Shown one piece after another: positions 32,130 through 41,852 of a stretch of DNA of 64,000 nucleotides. Within the stretch, counting starts at the first letter, position 1; each line of letters starts with the position of its first letter. This DNA comes from Ashinkailepas kermadecensis. Taxonomy: Eukaryota; Arthropoda; Thecostraca; Neolepadidae. Where the stretch lies: the NCBI GenBank assembly GCA_034440615.1, contig JAOTOM010005139.1, positions 844,501-908,500 of the forward strand, in the 5' to 3' direction. The translations under genes and the position numbers were made by a program. A model generated the notes under the pieces. That model was given only the letters and a program-made list of their open reading frames with translations. It ran no database searches and was not told where the DNA came from.

Positions 32130-33763
32130 GTGACCGTAGTGGTGGAGGAGCAGGGGAAGGGACTGCAGTTACAGGTGTTATGCAGCATACAGGTGACTAG
32201 TGGTGGAGGAGCAGGGGAGGGGACTGCAGTTACAGGAAGACGCACCATACTAGCAGTAGTGGTGGAGATACAGTGGAAGGGCAGTAGTTGCAGGAGGATG
32301 CACCAGACAGGTGACCGTAGTGGTGGAGGAGCAGGGGAGGGGACTGCAGTTACAGGAAGACGCACCATGCTAACAGTAGCGGTGGAGATACAGTGGATGG
32401 GCAGTAGTTGCAGGAAGATGCACCAGACAGGTGACCGTAATGGTGGAGGAGCAGGGGAGGGGACTGCAGTTACAGGAAGACGCACCATGCTAGCAGTAGT
32501 GGTGGAGATACAGTGGAAGGGCAGTAGTTGCAGGAAGATGCACCAGACAGGTGACCGTAATGGTGGAGGAGCAGGGGAGGGGACTGCAGTTACAGGTGTT
32601 ATGCAGCATACAGGTGACTAGTGGTGGAGGAGCAGGGGAGAGGACTGCAGTTACAGGAAGATGCACCACACGGGTGGCTGTAGTGGTGGAGGATCAGTGG
32701 ATCAGTAAGGACATCAGTGCAGGAAGGCTGCACCAGACTGATGGTAGTGATGGAGGAACAGAAAAAGTAGTTGCAGCAAGTTGCACCAGGAACGTGACAG
32801 TAGTGTTGCAGGGAACTCACCAGGCAGGTGACAGTAATGTTGCAGGGAACTCACCAGGCAGGTAACATTAGTGGCTACAGGGAACTCACCAGGCAGGTGA
32901 CAGTAGTGTTGCAGGGAACTCACCAGGCAGGTGACAGTAGTGTTACAGGAGAGGTACAGTAGTTTAAGATATAGTGTTGCAGGGGCTCATCAGGCAGGTG
33001 ACAGTAGTGTTAGCAACACAACTGGGAATAGTTTACAGTGCACTTTGTCTTTGGATTTAAATGGATTAGATCAGCTAGATCTTTTTTTGGTTGTTTACAT
33101 TTAGTAGCGCACCTGTGGGTGTTGCACGAACAGAATTAACTTCAAAAGCATTCCGGAGGGATGGTGACAGACTGTTGAGACGGTGGGGAGAAGGCTGCCT
33201 GTCTATGGCAATAGACGGTTGCCCGTCTTATGGGAATAGGTTGCCCGTCTCCTGCTATACAAGGAAGCAGGATATCGAAACCGGGATGTGCACCAGGATG
33301 TAAAGCTGTGAATCAGCATGTAGCAGGGTTTCGGCTTTCGGGAAAACAACACGATGTGAGGCAGGTGAGAGGGTGGAGAACAGGGTACCAGGCATGTAGG
33401 AATGCGGGGATGTATGAATGTACTTTGCTTGGTGGGCTAATGACTACTAGTAAGAGTGATCATGGAGTGGGTGAGTTAGGAAGCCTGGGGTGACGAATAT
33501 GTCTGGTAAGAGTGTGAAGCGCAACATCACGGATTTTGCCTGGCTGAGATTGACCAACGTCACACGTTGCAGTGCTGGGGAATGTGCGCGTCATCAGGAG
33601 CTGTGGCTTCCGCAACCACACTGAAGAATGCTACGGCACGCGCAACGCCGAGGTGGTGGTGACGTCGTGCCGCTGCTCCAGCGACGGCTGCAACGGGGCG
33701 ACGCTGGCGACGCTGGCGCCGGCCGCACTCATGCTGACCGCCGCTCTGCGCGCCATCTATTGA
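31965..33763 (+). CDS. Ly6/uPAR (quiver/sleepless-like) GPI-anchored protein, 3' two exons
   Basis: Join of exon 31965-32129 (start approximate) and 33573-33763. The product is a three-finger Ly6 domain: it starts CYMCTSASHTACQDPF, continues to FCRKTHQT, and after the splice reads VLGNVRVIRSCGF, then EECYGT, SCRCSSDGCNGA. Ten cysteines and the terminal CNGA-type motif match the arthropod quiver/sleepless-related family. The C-terminal hydrophobic stretch (ATLATLAPAALMLTAALRAI) is a GPI-anchor signal, so the protein should sit on the outer face of the plasma membrane. An N-glycosylation sequon (NHT) is present. The intron is phase 1: the codon for V is split G/TG across 32129 and 33573. The signal-peptide exon was not found. 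Whether it acts like sleepless on potassium channels or like another family member cannot be told from sequence. Confidence 0.88.
32130..33010 (+). repeat. Intronic array containing copies of the exon end and 5' splice site
   Basis: A higher-order unit of about 120 bp (clear at 32190-32620) contains segments nearly identical to the exon's last bases plus donor: GCACCAGACAG/GTGACCGTA appears with junctions after 32310, 32430 and 32550, and CATACAG/GTGACTAG after 32192 and 32613. A shorter about 35-bp unit (CACCAGGCAG/GTGACAGTAG) follows at about 32815-33000. All are decoys downstream of the true junction at 32129/32130. Confidence 0.9.
33573..33763 (+). CDS. Ly6 gene, last coding exon
   Basis: Acceptor TTGCAG at 33567-33572; the stop codon TGA is at 33761-33763. 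Encodes the second half of the Ly6 fold and the GPI signal. Phase agrees with the donor at 32130. Confidence 0.88.
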
Positions 33764-34685
33764 GCGAAGCAGCGGTATGGTGGCATTCCGCGCGGTTTTG
33801 AATGTTTAGTTTCCGTGTGCGCAGTCGGGCGAAATTGAGAAGCTGGCTGGTGACGTGGTCGTGGTTTATGTTGACGTCCACCACTCGTGACCGTTGTAGC
33901 ACATCTTGGTTATATGTTGCAGAATGTGCCGAGTTAAGGTTGTGAACAGGATGCAGGTGGTGCATTCTACGACCTCGCGTTACGTGATATTCTGCTCAAT
34001 GCTTGACACCGCATACCACATGAGTTACCTCGCGATTCAGACTGGGATGGTGATTTTCCCACATGATGATCTGATGTGCTGAGCGTCTGTGAGAACTTTG
34101 GCTTCAGTATTCGCTTTCAGAGATGCGGGGTTTTACCATGCACAACTCTTGGGTACCTCCACTTGCAAGGAATGCAGAACACTTAGGACCATTGCTGTTT
34201 ATCAAGCTTGGCTTTGCTTCGGAATCACGAGCGTGACGTCACGTGAAAACCTTCCTGCACACGAAGACCATGATTTTTCCTGGTGGTGTAGGGTGACTAC
34301 TGCAGTTGATTTTCCAGAATTCCAAAGTAACTGAACGTAAGCAAAGTATACATTCCAGCTTCAAATATTGTCAAAGGCACTGTGCTGTTCAGCAAAAGAA
34401 CCATATGCATACCACCGCTAAGCTCCAAAAGTTGGTTTTCCACTCCCCGGAAAATAGTGTCTTGAGCTACCAGCAAGGTGTGTAGCACCTTCCATGTCTG
34501 TTTATTCAGGGTGTCTGGTAAATCCACGACAACGTCATCACGATCTCAGGACATTGATTTCCTGCATCAGACTGTCTCAGTGCAGGGTTACAAACATGGC
34601 TGAAGCAATTGGCTACTGCTTAGCGATATCTGTTCTATTTTGCTGTAGAGATGTGTTGACCTTTTCTGAGGCCCAGAGCTCACTT
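33764..34685 (+). other. Probable 3' untranslated and intergenic sequence of the Ly6 gene
   Basis: No further domain. Small frames on both strands overlap. No clear polyadenylation signal could be assigned. Confidence 0.35.
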
Positions 34686-34691
34686 CATTGG

Positions 34692-34868
34692 TATTGATTC
34701 TGGTATTGAGTTTGCAATGTTATGGTAGGGTCTTGCATTGAGTTTGCAATGCCATGGTAGGGTCTTGTATTGAGTTTGCAATGTTATGGTAGGGTCTCAT
34801 ATTGAGTTTGCAATGTTATGGTAGGGTCTTGTATTGAGTTGTCAATGTTATGGTAGGGTCTGGCATTG
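34692..34868. repeat. Minisatellite of about 32 bp, about 5-6 copies
   Basis: Unit ATTGAGTTTGCAATGTTATG followed by GTAGGGTCTTGT. Confidence 0.93.
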
Positions 34869-35154
34869 ATTTGTCTTTCACTTTTTGTTGTGCCATTGTT
34901 CAGTCAGCATTGATTCGGTTGATGTGCTACATTGTCCGTCCATATCTCACTTAGAGTTGGACTGGATTGCGATATTTTGAGCTGGCATCTTACCTGAACC
35001 AAGTTGAGTGTGTGTTTGCGGTTTGCTTGTTTGTGGTTTGTGTTGGCCGCGGAAGTGCCACCGTCGACGGGCCGCGGAAGTGCCACCCACTGCTAGTGTT
35101 GCCATACAGTGCAAATAGCCTGACTATTGTGCGGCGCGACTCGCCGGGTAGCTG

Positions 35155-35550
35155 TCGGTTAGTGTTGCACCCGCCGTAGTGCGGTGCTAGCGCCCTCAGG
35201 GATCCCTCAGCCGGTCTGGACACGTTAGTGTTGCGCCCGCCGTAGTGCGGTGCTAGCCCCCTCAGGGATCCCTCAGCCGGTCTGGACACGTTAGTGTTGC
35301 ACCCGCCGTAGTGCGGTGCTAGCCCTCTCAGGGATCCCTCAGCCGGTCTGGACACGTTAGTGTTGCACCCGCCGTAGTGTGGTGCTAGCCCCCTCAGGGA
35401 CCCTGCAGCCGGTCTGGACACGTTAGTGTTGCACCCGCCGTAGTGCGGTGCTAGCCCCCTCAGGGACCCTGCAGCCGGTCTGGACACGTTAGTGTTGCAC
35501 CCGCCGTAGTGCGGTGCTAGCCCCCTCAGGGACCCTGCAGCCGGTCCAGA
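35155..35550. repeat. 66-bp minisatellite, 6 copies
   Basis: Units carry GTTAGTGTTGCACCCGCCGT, a GTGCGGTGCTAGCCCCCTCA segment and GCCGGTCTGGACAC. A long - strand frame through the array exists only because 66 is a multiple of 3. Confidence 0.95.
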
Positions 35551-36110
35551 CACTAGCGCTTCAGTTCGTCTTCCCCGGCTGATTGTGTTGGTGTTCACAC
35601 GTGTAGGCTGGTGTGGGCTGTCTGCCGCGGTAGGTCTGCCGGCGCGGCGGGTCGCACGCTCAGCTTCCGGAGCGCATCGGTAGTGTGTTGCCACGCGGCG
35701 GGTCCCACCGTGTAGTGTTGTGTAGTCGGCCGTTGAGTGGTCAGTTGGGCGGGGAGTTTGTGCCATAGTTAAGTGGTCAGTTGGACGGGGAGTTTGTGCC
35801 ATAGTTAAGCTCCAGTCGATCCAGGAAGGCGAGGCGGCCTGGTCGGTCTCCTGTGCTCAGTCTCTTGTGCTCAGTCTCCAGGCGGAGATCGGGGCGGCCT
35901 GGTCGGTCTCCTGTGCTCAGTCTCCGGACGGACGGAAGGTTGGTTCCGGTCCGCTCACGGTCGCCCGGTATAGATCCCCGCCCGTTGCCACTCAGGTCGG
36001 CTGGTATAACTCGCCGCCCCTCGCCGCACACGGTCGCACGGTATAACTCGCCGTCCCTTGCCGCTCAGGTCGGCTGCCCTCTGATTTGATCGGCGCGGCT
36101 GACCCCCCTC
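35551..36110. repeat. Cluster of short two- and three-copy repeats
   Basis: About 37-bp duplicate at 35735-35810 (GTGGTCAGTTGG...), about 60-bp duplicate at 35826-35925 (GGCGGCCTGGTCGGTCTCCT), and repeats of 'cactcaggtcggctg' and 'ataactcgccg' at 35990-36075. No coding evidence. Confidence 0.7.
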
Positions 36111-36489
36111 CCCCCGCCAGTTGGAGGAGTCCTCGAGCTATTCTATTGAGGCGGACTCGATCTGTGATCGGGATGGGTTCCGTGTGTCAAGCTAGTGCAC
36201 TACCGGATGTGTGTGATGTGACAAAGACCGGCTAGGACTCACTCATCTGAAATTATCATGTCTTGCTCCATGTGTGTGTGTGATATGATTGACTGCGATA
36301 TTTTGAACCATGTTTACCAATGCACCGTGTTTTTTTATCGTGTTTTTATGGTTTTGAGAACTTCATTTAGATACTGGTACGATGGCATTTTTGTCCCGGT
36401 TATTTATGCTGTTGAGAGTTTTAGTTGCGTACCTGTACCATGGTAATTGTACATGGCCGCCACTGAGCGGCTGCTTTACTTATCCCCGC

Positions 36490-36592
36490 TGTGATAGTTT
36501 ACGTTACGTAAACTAGTTGTGATAGTTTACGTTACGTTACGTTACTGTGATAGTTTACGTTACGTAAACTAGTTTACGATAGTTTACGTCAA
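36490..36592. repeat. Palindromic tandem repeat
   Basis: GTGATAGTTTACGTTACGTA is repeated with its inverted form, so each unit can form a hairpin (ACGTAAACT...AGTTTACGT). Confidence 0.88.
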
Positions 36593-37860
36593 CAACATTC
36601 GATGTGCTTGGCCACACCCTTCGGCGTGAACGCGGCGAGTGCGGTCCTGGCCACCCCACCACACGCCAGTGGCGCGGCCAGGAAGGACTTGGCCGGCGGT
36701 GGCTGTGTAGAGTATAAGCGGCTGTCTATACCCGTCGCCGGTGGTTGTAGCCGAATCGTGACACAATTTGAGGTCCCGACGCTCTGGAGTCTCGGTCACT
36801 GGCTGACAGGGCGTTGCGGAGTGTTGGTGACTCGGACGTTTTTTTGTTGTTGTTTTGTTGTTGTTTGTTTTGTGAGGGGGGGGCGTCTGGCTGCGCCGCC
36901 GTTGGCACGGTGCGAATGCTTTAGAGTAAAGTGCCTTTTTTTTGTTGGTTAGAAATGCTATGTACGAGAATGCACAGAATATACAGTTAAAAGAATGGTG
37001 GAGTCTGTAATCGCATTGGCACTGATGTGGTACACAAGGAGAGAAAAGCCTAAGTCGAGTGGGACTATGTCGAAAGGTAGCTAGGGAAGGATGGGCTGGA
37101 TTAATATGAAATGGATTAGTGTCGAAAACAGAATGGGGTCGAATGGAACAGGGTCAAGAGTGGAATGTAGTCGAAGAGAATGACGCCGAAGATAGGATGG
37201 ATGGGATAGCGTTGAATGAAACAAGGCCGACAAGTAGTTGGGGATAGGATGGGCTAGATTAGTGTTTGGTCGTGGGCGGATATAGGGGGGGCATGCACCC
37301 GACCCGTGAAAGGTGGCGCCCCTCTAAGTCTTTCGGCCCCCCCCCTCCCTCTCCACGTTCAACGGATTTTACAGATGGAGGCGCCAACTAGAGAAGAATA
37401 GGCGCTTCCTTGAAATAAAATGCCTTCCTCCTGGGAGGAACAGACTGCGTATAAAGATTGAATTGGTAAACTTCAGATCAATCTTGGGATCTTGCGATAA
37501 AAATGACACTTGAGTCGCTCGGAGTGCTACAGAGTACGGTGCAAGATCTGTTAAAATGGTGAACCCAATATTTCATTATGTTGCAAGCCAAAATGTGTAA
37601 TTTATTCCTATAGTTTTGTTTTATTGTGCACGAACGTCATTCAAAGCTAAGTACCTGGCTGCCATCGATGTTGCATTGCTGTTGAAATTGTTTCCAAAAA
37701 TCATTGCGCACTTCAACAGTTTGCTGGACCCCTGACCTCCCCTGAAACGGGCGATCCAGATATTAGGAGTTCCTATCCCCTCCCCAAATCTTCACCTCTG
37801 GCCCTCACTGTCCCTCTTCACCTCTGGGGGCTATGTTCATCCCTTAGCTGAGTGATGAGC
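36593..37860. other. No gene recognised
   Basis: Open frames around 36600-36950 on both strands are GC-driven and lack a domain. From 36960 the sequence is AT-richer without structure. Confidence 0.4.
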
Positions 37861-38960
37861 AAAGGCCCCTAGGGGCCCTTTCAAATCCCAAGAGCATCCC
37901 AACCCCCTCTAGATCTCATGCCCCCTGTTTATGCCTCAGCTGTAAGGTGACTTTTCCGGCTTCAATCTATCGGACAGGCCCTTTCTTGTCCTCATGGCCC
38001 TTAGCGGCCCAAGGGGCCCAAGAGGCCCTTTCAGGCCATCGTTTGGAAGACCCTTCGGAGGCTATGATGGGCCGGTTGCTCCTCCGCCCCTCCTGACTAG
38101 GCCGCTGCCTTTTAGCATGGACCCCTTCATGGACTTAGAGACCCTTTGCGTCGCACCGGGAACGCTCCTCGGATCGGGCCGTTTCCGAAACCCGGGAGCC
38201 TCTTCATCGTCCCGACGCCCGATGTCAGCTATGGGTCTCTCCATCAGCGTGAGTCGGCGCCGATCGAGAGGCCCGGTATGTCCGTCGGCTCAGGGGCCCT
38301 CTTTCACGACCCAGAGCCCCCTATCCGGCCCGAAACCACCTTTCCAAAAACTTGGGCCTCCTCCACCGGATCAATTCATCACAGGGACCCTTCACATCGG
38401 CTCGTGACACTTTCTGACGGCCCGGGATTCTCTCCGGTAGCTAGGAGCCCTTTCCGTTGTCTCAGGGTATGTCTTTAATGATCCAGAGCCTGTCCTGTCC
38501 GACCGGAGTCCCATTCTAAACAGTTCGGTCTCACTCCGTCAGGTCGGGGTCCTTCGGCTTGGACCCCGCCGCCAGCCCAGGTGCCCTTCATATTAGCCCG
38601 GGGCCCCTTCCGTTAGCCCGGGACCTTCCAACGATTCGGGCTCCCATCAACCTAGAAACTCTTGATGTTGTCCCGGCCCACGACCCTCAACATCTGCCCG
38701 TGGGCACTCTCCGTTGGCTCGGAGCCCTCTTCATCAGCCCGGGACCGCTTTCGATGGTCCAGAGGCCTTTTTGCACATTGGTCCCCAGAGGCCCTTACAG
38801 GCCCCCTGCGCTTACGCCTCCAGGGGCCCTTCCAGGCGCCTGAAGGTGGTCGTCTGGAGGCCTCCCCGAACCCTTTAGGAGGCGGAGGGGCGGCGGCTGC
38901 CCCTTTCACTCCCATTGGTTCTCCACCAGGCTTGGGGTATCCGTTCTGCCCTTCCCTGAC
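37861..38960. repeat. Degenerate about 30-bp repeat tract with GGGCCC core
   Basis: GGCCCTTTC / GGGCCC motifs recur at roughly 28-32 bp spacing over 1.1 kb with poor identity between units. It belongs to the same type as 20451-23340, 17551-18175 and 53170-53620. Frames up to 137 codons are not convincing. Confidence 0.72.
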
Positions 38961-39620
38961 GCATAGCTGGCTGAAGAGAAGTAACGGCTAGGCTGGAAGT
39001 GTCACACCAAGCCGGGGGCGGGGGGGGCTGTCATTATTTTCAGGACATTTTCGGATTGAATATGGAGAATGGCAACTTAACATTGGCAGGATGCTAAACC
39101 TGAGGGCCAGACCACCCATAGGGAACTCCGACCAACCCGGGATCTTCAGTCATGGGCAGCAGACACCTGGGCTGCAACCACATCAACTTCTGCGAAATCA
39201 TCTAAAATTCCAAGTGACACCAATGAATTCCGAAGTTGGCAGCACATTCAGCAGCATTCAGCAGCACGTTCCCGGTGCATCGCCTGGCGCAGACGAGACG
39301 AACTATCGGATGATCAGTGGGACCGTTCGCCCAGGACTTTCAGCAGTGCTTTTGATCCTTTGACAATTCTATTAGCCCATTTTACAAGTGTTTGTTCATG
39401 TAGGGAAGGTGTAGGGAAGAATGTATTTTTTTTTGCTGTACTTTCTATTATTTTATATCACATCTGTTTTTGTTTCCTAATTTAGGCATATGTTCATTGC
39501 GGTTTTGGCAGCCATTGTAAGCTTTTCATTATGCTTTAAGCCATTTTGATCACAAATTTGAACAATGGATTGGGATGTTGCCAGTTTTGTAATTATTATG
39601 GTTTTCATATGTTCGATTTG
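38961..39620. other. No gene recognised
   Basis: A 90-codon frame at 39091-39363 has no domain. CpG content falls sharply after 39360. Confidence 0.35.
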
Positions 39621-39623
39621 CAG

Positions 39624-39682
39624 GTAGCAAGTCCAGTACAAAGGAGAATTGAGGTGTCCAACCTACAAAGGAAACAAGCATG
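39624..39682 (+). other. Candidate exon; possible TMA16 start
   Basis: The segment is bounded by TTTGCAG (39617-39623) and the donor ATG/GTGAGA (39682/39683). If ATG at 39680-39682 is the TMA16 initiator, splicing to 41770 gives a protein starting MGKLEEKK in phase 0 and a total of 202 residues, close to the human length of about 203. The competing reading is that the start lies in the CpG-rich segment near 40689. Confidence 0.35.
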
Positions 39683-40324
39683 GTGAGAATACCAGATATT
39701 TTACTTTCTGTCCTTTTGTTTTGCTCACTGACTTCATTCATGGGAAATACTTGGGACAATGTATCATGAATAGCCGAGTAATGTTACACAGGTTCCAGAA
39801 AGTCCAGTATTATAGTTGGGGGGTTTTAATAGGGAATTTGCATCAGTGGTGCCAGGCCTGTGCCTTCAAGAATGTGGTTAAGTTGTGCTTTAATGTGTTT
39901 GATGAATTCTTTGACAATTATTTTCCAATGCAATGTTCATGAACTTGAACAAGATGATCTTTCCACTCATTTCCTCTGCAAACAGGTGCTTGCTTTTCAG
40001 TTGGCAATAAAAATTACATGAAAAATGAGCTTAGAATTAGGTAATACCTATAGCAAAAAAGTCATGTTTAAAAAAGGAAGAGAATGTAACATAACATATT
40101 CTAACATAGCCTGACATCCCTTTTAATGCAAAATTCCAACAATAGGTTGGAAAAATGTAAAATAATTTGCTTCCTTCAAAGTATTCCAAATAAAAAACAG
40201 CCCAACCTGACCTGGGATAAAATTTTCCCGAAAAATGTTGAAATTTTCCACCTAAAAACCTAACATAACCAAACCTAACAACTTTGTCTACTATGGAATG
40301 AAATGTGTGTAAAACTTGTCTTGT

Positions 40325-40700
40325 GAATGTAGCAGGCCGCAACAGCGGGTTCAGCGATGATGGCCAAAGCAGTGTGCCACGTTTACAGTCATGGCCCAAA
40401 CGCTGTGCTACATTTGCCGTCATGGCCCAAACACCGCTCCACATTCGCCCTGTCGGGGCGGCACGCAACGTGTCATTACTCACCGCCACCTCGCCGTAGC
40501 TAGCGGCGAGTTGACGCATGCGCAGGAGAAAACTAACACAGCTGTTGGGAAGTGTAACGCCGATGCGGCCGCAATACTAATGCGTTTGTATGTGACACTA
40601 TATAGTCTACCGCCTTTCTGCGATCCTCTCACTTGGATCTTCTCTGCAAATACAAACAATATTCGACACGCACAAGTTTCTGGCAACATGCCATCGAGAC
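40325..40700 (+). promoter_or_regulatory. CpG-rich island, candidate TMA16 promoter
   Basis: This 375-bp segment is dense in CpG while about 1 kb on each side is nearly CpG-free. It contains two or three about 32-bp repeats (GTCATGGCCCAAAC...), a CTATATAG TATA-like box at about 40600, and an ATG at 40689 with possible phase-0 donors at 40709/40710 or 40715/40716. It sits just upstream of TMA16 exon 2. The promoter role is inferred. Confidence 0.45.
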
Positions 40701-41769
40701 AGTGTGGAGTGTGCGTTCACACTCCACATGAACACCTTAATGCACAATAATACTGAATGTTTCTGTTCAGCAAGAGGTGTAATGGTGGTCAGAAATTGTT
40801 TTTTTTTAAATGATATATGGCAACTTAATGCTCTATATTTTCATTTATTGATTTTGTTAATATGCATGGATTTTTTTCTGTCCTCATACAGAGTAGTCAA
40901 AAATATTTTGTTGGTGTTTTCTCAATGTGGTTGGAATACATTTTATACTTTTTTGTGCAAGTGACTAGTTTTGAGATATATGTATCTCAATTATGATTAC
41001 TTATATCTCAACAAGTAACCCTTTCATCAAGAAGCAAGATGTTCCCACTTTGGCAAGTCTTTACTTATATTCAGATGATACTGCCTGATAGCTATTACAG
41101 CTAACAATCTTTTTGGATTACAAAATGAAATAGTTGAGTTGGCCCAAAAAGTCACAGCATGGTTTCATACTTATAGGTGATGTATGAATGCTGAAAGGGT
41201 GCATCATCAAATGTTTTCCAGGAAGCCATGTGAAGACCTTGATATCACAAAATAGCTTTCATATAACAAGGTAAAGTTGTTGAATACCTGGGTTTGTTTG
41301 TGGATACAAAATTTGCATGAGAATGTCATATGAAGGCCATTTCATAAAAATATTGCAGAAATATTGGAATGGTATGCAATTATATATACATATCTCAACA
41401 CATGCCAAGCCAGAGGGGTTTTGAAAGACCCCTCAGGTTTTTTGTGTGATAGTGTCTGAATGAGCAGATCCAGACACAACATTTTGTATTGCTTCTTTTG
41501 CTTCTGTTCTGCACATTTTGACAAAAAGTCAGGCTCATATCATCAATGTCACTGACCTTGGAGGAATCAAGCTGAGTGGTATTCCAAAATCATCGAAGTG
41601 CTGCTATTTGGAGTAGTTGTAGCAAATAAGTGCCAAAGCTGTTGCATGGAAATGGTCACTGCATCTGTAACCAAATGATTGTGTATTGATCAGTTATTTT
41701 GGAAAGTGCTTTGGTTACCTTTATGGTACCCACACATCCTGTGGTATCTGATGCATACATTGTTCACAG

Positions 41770-41852
41770 GGCAAGTTGGAGGAGAAGAAGAGGATTAAGC
41801 TAGTTCACCCAAACAGCAGGAAGGCAGCTGCTCTGGTGAAGAAGAAAATCAG
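41770..41852 (+). CDS. TMA16: TMA16 exon 2
   Basis: Acceptor TTCACAG, donor AG/GTATTA. Encodes GKLEEKKRIKLVHPNSRK and on to VKKKI, the conserved basic N-terminus. Confidence 0.88.

Noticed and set aside
31596..32621. 341-codon frame across the Ly6 exon
   Set aside because: It reads the Ly6 exon in the wrong phase and passes through two minisatellites.
40689..40746. MPSRQCG... as a definite TMA16 first exon
   Set aside because: Phase-0 donors exist but are weak; kept only as an alternative to the ATG at 39680.
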